The position numbers and the translations under genes were made by a program. Below the pieces are notes generated by a model. It was not told the DNA's origin and made no database searches. It saw only the letters and a program-made list of their open reading frames with translations. From contig NZ_CP014595.1 of NCBI RefSeq assembly GCF_001687105.1, positions 2,741,001 to 2,805,000 of the forward strand: a DNA stretch of 64,000 nt, given 5' to 3'. How positions within the stretch are numbered: position 1 is the first letter of the stretch; every line of letters starts with the position of its first letter. Shown here in pieces: positions 17,574 through 26,711 of this stretch. Source of the DNA: Salipiger sp. CCB-MM3 (GTDB lineage: Bacteria > Pseudomonadota > Alphaproteobacteria > Rhodobacterales > Rhodobacteraceae).

Positions 17574-17631
17574 CCGCACCCGCGTCCTTCGCGCGCGGCG
17601 AGGGAACGCCGCCAAATCAAGGGAACTGCCC

Positions 17632-19044
17632 ATGCTGCACCTGCTCAAGCCAGACCGATCTTTGCCGCGCTCTGCCGGGCGCAGGCCGCCTTGGATCGCG
17701 CGTGTTGCAGGGCTTGCGCTGGCGGCCTTTGGTTTGGGGGTGGCGGGGATGCTGGCCTCCTGCTCTGACGTGGTGGAGATCAGGATCGATCCGTCGGAAC
17801 GGTTCCAGACCATGCGCGGATGGGAGGCGACAGCGGATCTGCCCGACGATCCGACCGACTGGCCGCTTGAGCCCTACCGGATGGATATCCTTGACAGGGC
17901 GGTCAATCAGGTCGGGATTGACCGCGTCCGCCTGGAAATTCGCGCGGGCGCGGAGAACCCGACGAACCGTATCGCAGAGTACATGGCGGGCAAGACCACC
18001 TATAAAGCGTGGAAGCCAACACAATACGACGCCCAGAACGACAATGACGATCCGCATGTGATCAACTGGGACGGTTTCGATTTTTCGGAACTGGACTGGC
18101 ATGTGCAGACCTACGTGCTGCCGATGCAGCAGCTGCTATCGCAGCGCTCGGAGCGGCTTTTCGTCAATCTTTGCTATGTCTCCTTCCGCGATGCCGATTT
18201 CTTTCAAGCCGAGCCAGAGGAATACGCCGAACTGGTCGAGGCGACCTATAGGCATCTTCGAGACAAATACGGGCTGGTGCCCGACAGTTGGGAGGTCATT
18301 CTCGAGCCCGATCTGCCGCGCGGCGGATGGACCGGAACTCAGATCGGCGAAGCGATGGTGGCCAGCGCCCGGCGGCTGCAGGCAATGGGGATCGAGCCTG
18401 CCTTCGTGGTGCCCTCGGTCACCAATATGGCCAATGCGGTGCCTTACCTCGACGAGATCGGGGCCGTTCCCGGGGCGCTCGAGCATGTGGTGGAGGTCTC
18501 TTACCACCGCTACAAGGGCCGCAGCCCGCGCACGCTCGGGCGCATCGCGACGCGCGCCGCCGAACTGGGGATCGAGACCTCGATGCTCGAGTGGTGGTTC
18601 GGCAAGGGCACCCAGCAGGTGCTGCTCGAGGATCTGACCGTCGGCAATGCCGCGTCGTGGCAGGGGCGGGTGATCAATGGGCTCTTTGACTTCCCCGCCG
18701 CCGACTTGGGCGATTTCAGCATGCAGCCCGAGGTGCGCTACACCTCGCAGTATTTCCGGCACATCCGGCACGGCGCGGTGCGGATCGGCGCTGACACCAG
18801 CCAAGGGCGGGATTTCTCTCCGGTCGCCTTCATGGGTGCGGACGAACGGGTGACCGTGCTTGTGAACGCGGAGGTTGGCGGCGAGCTTTCGGTGCGCGGG
18901 CTGCCGCCGGGGGAGTACCGCACCTCCTATACCACGCAGGATGAACACAGAGAAAGCGAGGACCCCCTGAAGGTCGGCGACGATGGCACGCTTTCGGCGG
19001 CCATCCCGAACGCCGGAGTGCTGGTGATCCATGCGGTGCACTAG
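17632..19044 (+). CDS. Lipoprotein with clan GH-A-like glycoside hydrolase domain
   Basis: The protein has 470 residues. A basic N-terminus and hydrophobic stretch end in the lipobox MLASC (Cys44), so it is probably exported and lipid-anchored. ERFQTMRGWEATAD just after the anchor resembles the opening of GH30/GH39-type (beta/alpha)8 glycosidases. Glu225 in VILEPDLP and Glu320 in SMLEWWFG stand about 95 residues apart, as expected for acid/base and nucleophile in clan GH-A. The last 90 residues form a small beta domain (VTVLVNAEVGGELSVRGLPPGEY). ATG 17632 follows AAGGGAA. A glycan-cutting or transglycosylating role during secretion fits the locus; the exact GH family is uncertain. Confidence 0.7.
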   Translation: MLHLLKPDRSLPRSAGRRPPWIARVAGLALAAFGLGVAGMLASCSDVVEIRIDPSERFQTMRGWEATADLPDDPTDWPLEPYRMDILDRAVNQVGIDRVRLEIRAGAENPTNRIAEYMAGKTTYKAWKPTQYDAQNDNDDPHVINWDGFDFSELDWHVQTYVLPMQQLLSQRSERLFVNLCYVSFRDADFFQAEPEEYAELVEATYRHLRDKYGLVPDSWEVILEPDLPRGGWTGTQIGEAMVASARRLQAMGIEPAFVVPSVTNMANAVPYLDEIGAVPGALEHVVEVSYHRYKGRSPRTLGRIATRAAELGIETSMLEWWFGKGTQQVLLEDLTVGNAASWQGRVINGLFDFPAADLGDFSMQPEVRYTSQYFRHIRHGAVRIGADTSQGRDFSPVAFMGADERVTVLVNAEVGGELSVRGLPPGEYRTSYTTQDEHRESEDPLKVGDDGTLSAAIPNAGVLVIHAVH

Positions 19045-19108
19045 CCAAATGTTCGGGCCCGAAGGCACGGCGAAATCCCGACCCGGCGACGGAGGGTAGG
19101 GGGCAGCG

Positions 19109-20641
19109 ATGTCGACAGAGCGGCAATTCAGCCAAGGCGTCGCATGGATGGCGATCGGCGGGTGGACCGAGCAGGCGTTCAACTTCGCCATTTTTGTCGT
19201 GCTCGCGCGCATTCTTGGCGCGGAGGCCTTTGGCCTGCTCGCCATGGCTGCCGCCTTTGTGGTGCTGTCGGAGTTTCTCGTGCGGGACACGCTGTCGGAG
19301 TACATCATCGCACACGATGCGCCTGACCCTGACGATCTCAACGCGGTGTTCTGGATGCTGGCGGGGCTGGGCATCGCTCTGGTCGCTGCGCTGGTCAGCG
19401 CCGCGCCATGGATTGCGCGGTTCTACGGAGACCCGCAGATCGGCGATCTCATGTCGGCGCTCTCGCCGACCGTGGCGCTTGTGGCCCTCACTGCGGTCCC
19501 CGTAGCGCTGCTGCGGCGCGAGATGCAGTTCCGGATTCTCGCGCTGCGTGCCGTGGCGGGCGTGGTCGCAGGCGGCATTGTGGGGCTGGGATTGGCCATA
19601 GCGGGGGCAGGGGTCTGGGCTCTGGTTGGCCAGCGGCTCACCGTTGTGGGGGTGAATGTCGTCTTGGCGTGGGGTGCCAGTGACTTCCGCCCGGGCTGGG
19701 TCAAACAGCCCGATCCGAACCGCCGCCGCCGCATCATGGCCTTCGGCTATCCGGTGCTGTCGCTGCGCGCTGCCGAGCTTGCCACGGTACAGGTTCCCAC
19801 GTTGATCCTTGGGGCCGTGGCGGGGCCGCTCGCCACGGGCTATTACGCCTATTCGTGGCGGCTGGTCGAGGCGGCCTCGATGCTGATCGTCACGCCGTTG
19901 CGGATGGTGTCGCAACCGGCCTTCGCCAGTCTGCGCCGCGCTGAGGGCTCGGCCAACGCCTTGTTCGACGATCTTGCGCGTCTGGCGAGCCTCTTGGCCT
20001 TTCCCGCCTTCACCGGCCTCGCGGTTCTGTCGGCTGCCTTTCTCGCCGTCATCGGCGGCGCAAATTGGATCGCGGCAGCACCGCTGTTGTCGGCGCTTGC
20101 GATCGTCGGAGCCCGCAGCGTCGTCGTTCAGATCGAGCAGAGTTTCTGTCTGGCGCATGGCCGTGTCACGCCGCTTGCCGTCACCGCATGGGCCGAAGTG
20201 TGCCTGATCGCGCTCGCAATGGCGTTGGCGGCACCTTATGGGGCGGCGTCGATGACATGGGCGATGACGGGCGTGCTGCTGCTGATGTGGGGCGTGCGCA
20301 TCGTTATCGTGGCGAGGGTCGCGGATCTGCGCCCTCAAATCCTGCTGCGGCGGTACATCGAAGCTGCCGCGCTTGCGGCGCTGGTCGGCGTAGCGCTTGC
20401 GCTTTGGTGCCGCGTCGCAACGGGGTGGAGCCCGCTTGCCGTGCTGCTCTCGGGGGTGCTCATCGGTGCGGCGGCGTGCGCCGCGCTCGCCCGCGTCCTG
20501 CTGCCGCAAAGCCTCGCCGTCGCGCGCCGCTATACCCTTCAGGCAAAAAGGCGCGGCCCGACCGCCCGCGCTGCGTCAAAACCTGACTTGCCTGCGCCTG
20601 ACTTGCCTGCGCCCCCCACCACCTCTGGAGATGCCTCATGA
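19109..20641 (+). CDS. Wzx-like polysaccharide flippase (MOP superfamily)
   Basis: The protein has 510 residues with about 12 to 14 membrane helices. It opens with the family-typical GVAWMAIGGWTEQAFNFAIFVVLARILGAEAFGLLAMA. Such proteins move undecaprenyl-diphosphate-linked repeat units across the inner membrane. A GGAGGG site precedes the ATG. The C-terminus is hydrophilic and includes a duplicated PDLPA encoded by a 15-base tandem repeat. The stop overlaps the next GT4 gene by four bases (ATGA). Confidence 0.85.
   Translation: MSTERQFSQGVAWMAIGGWTEQAFNFAIFVVLARILGAEAFGLLAMAAAFVVLSEFLVRDTLSEYIIAHDAPDPDDLNAVFWMLAGLGIALVAALVSAAPWIARFYGDPQIGDLMSALSPTVALVALTAVPVALLRREMQFRILALRAVAGVVAGGIVGLGLAIAGAGVWALVGQRLTVVGVNVVLAWGASDFRPGWVKQPDPNRRRRIMAFGYPVLSLRAAELATVQVPTLILGAVAGPLATGYYAYSWRLVEAASMLIVTPLRMVSQPAFASLRRAEGSANALFDDLARLASLLAFPAFTGLAVLSAAFLAVIGGANWIAAAPLLSALAIVGARSVVVQIEQSFCLAHGRVTPLAVTAWAEVCLIALAMALAAPYGAASMTWAMTGVLLLMWGVRIVIVARVADLRPQILLRRYIEAAALAALVGVALALWCRVATGWSPLAVLLSGVLIGAAACAALARVLLPQSLAVARRYTLQAKRRGPTARAASKPDLPAPDLPAPPTTSGDAS
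20582..20611 (+). repeat. 15-base tandem duplication inside the flippase gene
   Basis: CCTGACTTGCCTGCG occurs twice in a row near the 3' end of the flippase gene and encodes a duplicated PDLPA in a proline-rich tail. The unit is in frame (15 bases), so slippage would lengthen or shorten the tail without breaking the protein. Confidence 0.85.
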
Positions 20642-21912
20642 GATCCTTGCGCGTTTTGATGTTCACCACCTTCTACCCGCCGTATTCCTTTGGCGGGGAT
20701 GCGATCGGGGTGCAGCGGATGGCGCGCGCCTTGGTGCAGCGCGGCCATCGGGTGACGGTGGTGCATGACGAGGATGCCTTTCTCAATCTTGGGGGCAAAG
20801 CACCCGAAGGGAGCGGCGAGGACGACGGTGTGCAGACCATCGGGCTGCGCAGCGGCGCGGGCGTGCTGTCGAACCTGCTGACCCAGCAATCGGGCCGACC
20901 GGTGATGCATCGCGCGAAGCTCAGGCAGATCGCAGAGCAAGGCGCGTGGGACATCGTGTGGTACAACAACGTCTCGCTCGTGGGTGGGCCGGGGCTGCTG
21001 GATTACGGCGATGGGCTGAAGGTCTATGAGGCGCATGAGCATTGGCTGGTCTGCCCCTCGCACGTCCTTTGGCGGCATGGGCGCGAGCTGTGCGACGGGC
21101 GCGAATGCCTGCGCTGTGTTCTGTCGCACCGCCGCCCTCCGCAGGTCTGGCGCCAGACCGGCTACCTTGATCGTCAGCTTGATAAGATCGACCTGCTGAT
21201 CGCCAAAAGCGCCTTCAGCCGCGACAAGCACCACGAGTTCGGGCTGCGGCAACAGATGGAGGTCTTGCCCTATTTTCTGCCCGACCTCGACCATGCCGCC
21301 ACGCCGCCGTTCAAGGGGCATGACCGCCCGTATTTCCTGTTTGTGGGGCGGCTGGAAAAGATCAAAGGACTGCAGGACGTCATCCCGGCGATGGATCGCT
21401 ATGAGGCGGCGGATCTGCTGATCCTCGGAGATGGGGATTACGCCGAACCGTTGAAGCAGTTGGCCGCCGGGCATCCGCGCGTCCATTTTCTGGGGCGGAA
21501 GTCACCGGATGAGCTGGCCGCTTATTACCGCGGTGCTTTGGGCCTGATCGTGCCGTCGGTCTGCTTCGAGACCTTCGGTATCATCCTTATCGAGAGTTTC
21601 CGGCTTGGAACGCCGGTGATCGCGCGCCGTCTTGGGCCGTTCCCGGAAATCGTCGAGACGGCGGGCGCGGGGGCGCTCTTCTCCAGCGAAGACGAGGTCA
21701 TTGAGGCCATGAGCGCGCTTCAGGGCAATGCGGCGCATCGCGATGCGCTGTCTCGCGCGGCACGCAGCGCCTTCGTTGCGCATTGGCACGAAGATCGGGT
21801 CATGGCCGCCTATGGCGAGGCGCTTGCTGCGGCGGCACAGCGGGCGGGCCGCCATGAGCTTGCCCGTGCGCTTGAGGGCGGAGCCTTCGAAAACGGGGCG
21901 GCTGCGGCGTGA
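20638..21912 (+). CDS. Family 4 glycosyltransferase (GT-B)
   Basis: The protein has 424 residues. It begins LMFTTFYPPYSFGGDAIGVQRMARALVQRGH, the usual GT4 acceptor loop. A Cys-rich insert (CPSHVLWRHGRELCDGRECLRC) near residue 140 matches a group of bacterial capsule glycosyltransferases. The donor half has FVGRLEKIKGLQDVI, LGDGDY and CFETFGIILIESFRLGTPVIARRLG. Translation is coupled to the flippase gene by ATGA. The stop is ten bases from the convergent GMC gene. Confidence 0.88.
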   Translation: MRSLRVLMFTTFYPPYSFGGDAIGVQRMARALVQRGHRVTVVHDEDAFLNLGGKAPEGSGEDDGVQTIGLRSGAGVLSNLLTQQSGRPVMHRAKLRQIAEQGAWDIVWYNNVSLVGGPGLLDYGDGLKVYEAHEHWLVCPSHVLWRHGRELCDGRECLRCVLSHRRPPQVWRQTGYLDRQLDKIDLLIAKSAFSRDKHHEFGLRQQMEVLPYFLPDLDHAATPPFKGHDRPYFLFVGRLEKIKGLQDVIPAMDRYEAADLLILGDGDYAEPLKQLAAGHPRVHFLGRKSPDELAAYYRGALGLIVPSVCFETFGIILIESFRLGTPVIARRLGPFPEIVETAGAGALFSSEDEVIEAMSALQGNAAHRDALSRAARSAFVAHWHEDRVMAAYGEALAAAAQRAGRHELARALEGGAFENGAAAA

Positions 21913-21922
21913 TCTGCGGTCG

Positions 21923-23464
21923 TTACACCTGCGCCGCGCCAATCCGATGCGCATTGGCCATGACCGAGAAGGTAATCGTCGTCGACGGCACCGTCGGCAG
22001 CACGCTGGCATCGACGATATGGATGCGCTGCGCCCCCTCTGGCCGGCCCAGCAGATCCGAGGTCGAGGGCGCAGGGGCGTTGGTCATCGGCAGGCTGCTC
22101 CCGACGTGAAAACTTGATCCCGGCGGCCCGTCGCGGCGGGCAAAAGTCAGCGCATGCAGCCCGGCAAGGCGCATCGCCCGCGCGAACCGTCCCGAGGCGG
22201 CATCAAGCACCGCAGCAGCCTCGGCGCCGGGATGAACTTTGGTATCCAGACGGCCATCGGGCGCAAGGCGCAGGTTGATCCGCGCCGAATGGGTCGAGTG
22301 CAGGAATATCTGGGCCACGATCAGCCTGCGCGCCAGGGCTTTCCACAGCGGCGCGCTGCCCGGCAATCGGCGTCCATATGTGGCCTGCATCTCGCGGGCG
22401 TAGAAATCGTTCCAGCTGTAGAGCTGCGCGTGCACCAGATACGGAGAGATCGCCGGGTCCGAAAGCTCGGCGAAAAGCTGGGGCAACGTGGTGAAGGGCT
22501 GGGCATCGACGGGCTTGGGGGGTGCCCAGTGATGCAGCATCGGCATGAAGGCCTGCTGGCTGTCCTTCAGGGTCAGCGTTCGCCCCCGCATCAGCGGCGA
22601 TGACAGCAAGATTTGCGATGTCCCAAGCACACCGGCGGCAAGATAGACCCGGTCGCCCTGCAGCGGATCGCACTGAGCGCCCTGCAGAACCACGCCATCT
22701 GCGTCTTCGCGGACGCTTTGCACGATCATGCCGGGACTATAGCGGAAATTGGGATGCAGCTTCAGCCCGTTCAGCGTCGCCGTCGCCGACCAGATGTAGC
22801 CATAGGGGCAGCCGTGCTGGCACAGACCACATTCGGTGCAATCAGACGAGACGGCCTGCCGGGCCGCGCCGATCCGTATGCCAAGATCGCTCAAGTGGCT
22901 TTGCCTGAGGCTGAGCCGGCTCATGATCGTGCGGGCCTGCGGTGTCGGAGGGATTTGCCGGGCGCTCTCGGGCAGAGCGTCGGGGAAGTCTGCGCTTAGC
23001 TGATCCCGGGTTCCGGACACGGTCAGCAACTGCGCGACTTTGCGGTAATGGGGCCGCAGGTCAGCCTCGGTGAGGGGCCAATCCGCGATATCCAGCGCGG
23101 CATAGGGCAAGACCGCGCTGCCCCAGACATTCGAAAGCCCGCCGACCGCCAGAGACGCCCGCAGATCAACGCCCGTTGGGTCGGAAAAGGTCTCGCGTCC
23201 GGGGACCATGGCAAAATCCGAGCCAAAGCGCCGGACCTGGCCATCGCGAGGCGCCTCGTAGCAGGGGGCCGTATAGGCCGCAATGTCTTCGCGGCTCCAA
23301 CTGTCCCACTGCATGGCACCCAGCTTGTCGCGCGCGGCCAGCGCGGCGGCTTCGGGGCGCCGGCCGCCGTCGAGCATCAGCACTTTGCGGCCCCGCGCCA
23401 GCAGGGCCGTTGCCACGGCCACCCCAGAAGGGCCGGAACCGACAACGATATCAGCCATCTGCAT
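21923..23464 (-). CDS. GMC-type oxidoreductase with ferredoxin-like CxxCxxCxxxCP motif
   Basis: The protein has 513 residues (511 from ATG 23458). DIVVGSGPSGVAVATALLAR near the N-terminus binds FAD. The C-terminus has GSSLPM and RIHIVDASVLPTVPSTT followed by TFSVMANAHRI, with the catalytic His/Asn region of GMC oxidoreductases. Counting from 23458, Cys207, 210, 213 and 217 form CTECGLCQHGCP, which could bind an iron-sulfur cluster, as in some sugar dehydrogenases. It would oxidise a sugar alcohol group or related substrate and pass electrons on. The start overlaps the upstream GT39-like gene by 14 (or 8) bases; the longer upstream frame is a shadow. Confidence 0.8.
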   Translation of the reverse strand: MQMADIVVGSGPSGVAVATALLARGRKVLMLDGGRRPEAAALAARDKLGAMQWDSWSREDIAAYTAPCYEAPRDGQVRRFGSDFAMVPGRETFSDPTGVDLRASLAVGGLSNVWGSAVLPYAALDIADWPLTEADLRPHYRKVAQLLTVSGTRDQLSADFPDALPESARQIPPTPQARTIMSRLSLRQSHLSDLGIRIGAARQAVSSDCTECGLCQHGCPYGYIWSATATLNGLKLHPNFRYSPGMIVQSVREDADGVVLQGAQCDPLQGDRVYLAAGVLGTSQILLSSPLMRGRTLTLKDSQQAFMPMLHHWAPPKPVDAQPFTTLPQLFAELSDPAISPYLVHAQLYSWNDFYAREMQATYGRRLPGSAPLWKALARRLIVAQIFLHSTHSARINLRLAPDGRLDTKVHPGAEAAAVLDAASGRFARAMRLAGLHALTFARRDGPPGSSFHVGSSLPMTNAPAPSTSDLLGRPEGAQRIHIVDASVLPTVPSTTITFSVMANAHRIGAAQV

Positions 23465-24914
23465 GACGACGATAGACCAAGACAGTGCCATCCCCAAGCG
23501 TGCCCTTGAAGGCACCGAGCTGGGACAGGCGGCCGCTTTCTTCCTCGGCGGAGAAGGCGGGAAAGGCGCGGAAGACGCGTCCCGGAAAGACCACCACCAT
23601 GAGCGCGGGGCCGGTGGCCATCGCCGCAGCGTAATCATCTGACGGCGCAAGCATCGTCCAATCGGTGCCGAAATAGCCGTTGAAGATCTGCCCGCCCGGC
23701 CCGAAGGTGAAGACCCGTTCCCCCGGGAGCCGTTCGGCGGCAACGAGCCTCACCGCCCCAGCCAGATCCTGTTTGGGGCCGAGGTAATTTCGCAAGGCAA
23801 GCGCGGTGGAGGCGGCGACGAGGACAGCCGCGGTGACAGGCATCACCCAAGTGCCGCCGCCCGGCAGCTTTTGGCCGACCCAACGGCAGAGGCTTTGGAC
23901 CCCCAGCACCGCCAGCAGGACGAAAAAGGCGGAATCGACGAAAAAGAACCGCGGCCAGACCCGCATCCCAAGGCCCACGAGCAGCAGCACCGACAGCGCC
24001 ACATGCAGGCCGACCGCCGGGGCAAAGAGCGGCGCGGGTCTGCGGCTGGCGGCAGCGCCGAGCAACAGCAGCGCGCTGAGCATCAGCCCGGCGAGCACCG
24101 TGACAGGTCCGGCCGCGCCAAGGCCGGTGCGCAGGGCTTCAGCGATGGACCAGAGTGGCGTCTGATACTCGTGCATGACATCGACCGCCGAGGTTTCGGA
24201 CACCGCAGTCACCGTCTCCAGCAATCCCGGCAGAACGGGCAGGTACAAAAGCGCGCTCAGCGCTAGTCCCAGCCCGTAGCCCACAACCGGCCACAGAAAA
24301 TCGGCGCCCCCAGCGCGCCCGCGGACAGCTTGCCAAAGCAGCATCGCCAAAAGCAGCAGGCCCTGTGCGGCGAACAGAAAGGCCCCGGTCAGATGGGTGT
24401 AAGTGGCGGCGGCCAGAACGATCCCATAGCCAATCCAGAGCCGCGGGCGAGGGGCCTTCACCGCGTGCAGGAACAAGCTCATGCCGACGGTGCCCCAGAA
24501 CGCCAGTTCCGTATAGCCGCGGGCGTTTTGCGAGAACCATATGTGGTGGTAGGAGACGGCGAGAAGCAGCGCCGTAAGATGCGCGGCATTGGGTCCGCCA
24601 ATCGGGCGCGCCAGAAACCATGCGGCGGCGATTGCGCCGACGCCAAAGATCATCGCCGGAAGGCGCACCACCCAGTTCGCCTCTCCCAGCGCCTCTGTCG
24701 CCAGCTTGACCTCGAGATTGTGCAGGTAGTGATGGTTCATCGAGTAGGAATTGACGAAGTCGCTCCACGGCAGGCTGACATGGGTCTCCATGGTGAGGAT
24801 CTCGTCGAACCACAGTGGCGCGTCGAGGCCGATCACCCTGAGCGCCAAGGCAAGCGCAAGGATCAATCCGAGCACAGCCAGATCGTAGGAACTTGCGGGC
24901 GGGGTTCGGGCCAT
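23451..24914 (-). CDS. GT39/ArnT-like membrane glycosyltransferase
   Basis: The protein has 487 residues and about 11 to 12 membrane helices. After the first helix it carries APLWFDEILTMET, with the Asp-Glu pair that binds the polyprenyl-phosphate donor in PMT/ArnT-type GT-C enzymes, followed by MNHHYLHNLEVKL and the WVVRLPAMIFG stretch. It would transfer a sugar from a polyprenyl-phosphate sugar to a periplasmic acceptor. The donor could come from the DPM1-like enzyme encoded at 7496-8404. ATG 24914 begins one base after the upstream methyltransferase stop. Confidence 0.82.
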   Translation of the reverse strand: MARTPPASSYDLAVLGLILALALALRVIGLDAPLWFDEILTMETHVSLPWSDFVNSYSMNHHYLHNLEVKLATEALGEANWVVRLPAMIFGVGAIAAAWFLARPIGGPNAAHLTALLLAVSYHHIWFSQNARGYTELAFWGTVGMSLFLHAVKAPRPRLWIGYGIVLAAATYTHLTGAFLFAAQGLLLLAMLLWQAVRGRAGGADFLWPVVGYGLGLALSALLYLPVLPGLLETVTAVSETSAVDVMHEYQTPLWSIAEALRTGLGAAGPVTVLAGLMLSALLLLGAAASRRPAPLFAPAVGLHVALSVLLLVGLGMRVWPRFFFVDSAFFVLLAVLGVQSLCRWVGQKLPGGGTWVMPVTAAVLVAASTALALRNYLGPKQDLAGAVRLVAAERLPGERVFTFGPGGQIFNGYFGTDWTMLAPSDDYAAAMATGPALMVVVFPGRVFRAFPAFSAEEESGRLSQLGAFKGTLGDGTVLVYRRHADG

Positions 24915-24915
24915 C

Positions 24916-25695
24916 TCAGCCCGCCTTCACGGCACGAACCAAGAGCAGCATCTCGTAGTTGGGATCATGCACCGCCAGCTCGTCGGGATCGAGTTCGCCA
25001 GCGCCCAGCCCATGCAGGTTGCAGATGCAGGTGAACACATTTCCAACGCTCGAAACCGTGACATTCTCGCGTCCGAAGACCGCCCCAAACAGCCGCCGTT
25101 TCGATTGCGAGGTGAAGTGCCAATACTCGCCCCAATCGTCGACACCTTCGCGCCGGGCCACGCGGCTCATGCCGTGCGAGGTGCAGAGCACAACGCCGCC
25201 CGGCTTCAGGATGCGGTGCAGCGTTGCGATCGCCTTGTCGACTTCGAAGATCATTTGCAGCGTCTGGGTGATGATGATGCAGTCAAACGTGTTGTCGGCG
25301 ATCTGTGGCGCGTCGGTCAGATCAGCGACGATGGTGGCCTGCGGGTTGCCCTCGACGTAGTTCAGCACGTCTTCTTGGGTGACCCGGTCACCGCCGAATT
25401 TGCGGATATAGGCCGGGTCGCCCATCTCGAGCACGCGTCCGCGGATGTCCTCGGAATGGGCCGCAAGAAACTCTTCGATGTAGAAGCGTTCGATCGTCAG
25501 AAGGTCGCGATCCTGCCCAAAAATCGCAGAGATGGGCGAGAGCCGCCGCAAGCCGCCAAAGTTCACAGAGCCCACGGGGACGGATTGCAGCTTGTGCAGG
25601 CGCTGCTGCTTGCGCACCCATTTGCGCAGGCTTTCGGGCAGAACCGTCGTCGCGGTGTCGCGGACGGTTTTCTCGATCCATGCGCCCGGGGTCAT
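24916..25695 (-). CDS. Methyltransferase-domain protein with degenerate SAM motif
   Basis: The protein has 259 residues. The Methyltransf_11 core is visible: VLEMGDPAYIRKFGG at the motif I site, a D-rich strand VADLTDAPQIADNTFDCIIITQTLQMIF, and ILKPGGVVLCTS. Motif I lacks the usual GxGxG, so SAM binding may be altered. A basic amphipathic N-terminus (about 45 residues) precedes the domain. The start overlaps the stop of the SDR gene upstream (ATGA) and the stop is one base before the GT39-like gene. Sugar methylation or a scaffold role is possible. Confidence 0.75.
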   Translation of the reverse strand: MTPGAWIEKTVRDTATTVLPESLRKWVRKQQRLHKLQSVPVGSVNFGGLRRLSPISAIFGQDRDLLTIERFYIEEFLAAHSEDIRGRVLEMGDPAYIRKFGGDRVTQEDVLNYVEGNPQATIVADLTDAPQIADNTFDCIIITQTLQMIFEVDKAIATLHRILKPGGVVLCTSHGMSRVARREGVDDWGEYWHFTSQSKRRLFGAVFGRENVTVSSVGNVFTCICNLHGLGAGELDPDELAVHDPNYEMLLLVRAVKAG

Positions 25696-26711
25696 GTGCG
25701 GCCAGTCGCGGTGATGTCGGCACCGATCTGCGAAGGGCCGGTCTTTGCGCTGTTGGAGCGCTTTTCGGCGATGATGTCCTCGATGATGGTCGCCAGAGAC
25801 CGCTCGGGCCGGAAGCCGGTGACGGACTTCAGCCGCTGCACATCTGGCACCCGCCGCATCATGTCCTCAAAGCCATGAGGATAGACCTCCTCATAGGGGA
25901 TAAAGCGGATCTCCGAGGAGGAGCCGGTCGCCTCGATCACCTGTTTGGCCAAAGCCTCGATGGTGATCTCGCGGTCATTGCCGATGTTGAAGACCTGACC
26001 AATCGCGTCGGGGGTGTTCATCAGCCGCACCAGCGCCTCGACCACATCGAGCGCATGGCCAAAACAGCGCGACTGCTGGCCGTCGCCGTGGATCAGCAAG
26101 GGCGCGCCTTCCAGCGCAGCCTGCACGAAATTCGGCAGCACCATCCCATAGCGGCCGGTCTGCCGCGGACCGGTGGTGTTGAAAAAGCGCAGCACGACGA
26201 CCGGCAGGTCCGCCTCGCGGGCGTAGGCAAGCGCGAGAAATTCATCGAGCGTTTTCGCGCAGGCGTAGGACCAGCGCAGATTGCGCGTGGCACCGATGGT
26301 CAGGTCATCGTCTTCATGGAAGGGGATCTTGGCGGCCTTGCCATAGACCTCGGAGGTAGAGGCGATGAACACGGGTGTCTTGTCGATCAGCGCCGCCGTC
26401 AGCACGTTTTCGGTGCCGTTGATATTGGTCATCATGGACCGGCTGGGCTGCTCCATGATCACCTTGACGCCGACGGCGGCGGCGAGGTGAAAGACCAGAT
26501 CGGCTTCGCAGACAAGCTGTTCGACCAGAGGTTTGTCCAGAACGCTGCCTTCGACAAAGCGGACCCGCGGGTCGGCGATCACAGCGTCCAGATTCTCGAT
26601 CATCCCGGTGGAAAGGTCGTCAAGGATACTGACGTCATGCCCCTCGGCAATCAGCCGCTCCGTAAGGTGGGACCCGATAAAGCCAGCCCCACCGGTCACC
26701 AAAATGCGCAT
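25692..26711 (-). CDS. NAD-dependent sugar epimerase/decarboxylase (extended SDR)
   Basis: The protein has 339 residues. It starts MRILVTGGAGFIGSHLTERL, then DDLSTG and VFHLAAAVGVKVI. The catalytic Ser/Thr lies in ASTSEVYGKA, and YACAK gives the YxxxK pair. FFNTTGPRQTGRYGMVLP and FNIGNDREITI are shared with UDP-glucuronate decarboxylase and UDP-glucose 4-epimerase-like enzymes. It heads a four-gene leftward operon with a methyltransferase, GT39-like transferase and GMC oxidoreductase, all overlapping or separated by one base. The product is probably a UDP-xylose- or galactose-type donor; specificity cannot be read from the sequence. Confidence 0.87.
   Translation of the reverse strand: MRILVTGGAGFIGSHLTERLIAEGHDVSILDDLSTGMIENLDAVIADPRVRFVEGSVLDKPLVEQLVCEADLVFHLAAAVGVKVIMEQPSRSMMTNINGTENVLTAALIDKTPVFIASTSEVYGKAAKIPFHEDDDLTIGATRNLRWSYACAKTLDEFLALAYAREADLPVVVLRFFNTTGPRQTGRYGMVLPNFVQAALEGAPLLIHGDGQQSRCFGHALDVVEALVRLMNTPDAIGQVFNIGNDREITIEALAKQVIEATGSSSEIRFIPYEEVYPHGFEDMMRRVPDVQRLKSVTGFRPERSLATIIEDIIAEKRSNSAKTGPSQIGADITATGRT

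Noticed and set aside
18830..20509. A 559-codon minus-strand frame and the related 412-codon frame 18136-19374
   Set aside because: Both are antisense to the GH-like lipoprotein and flippase genes, and their translations lack recognisable domains or membrane pattern.
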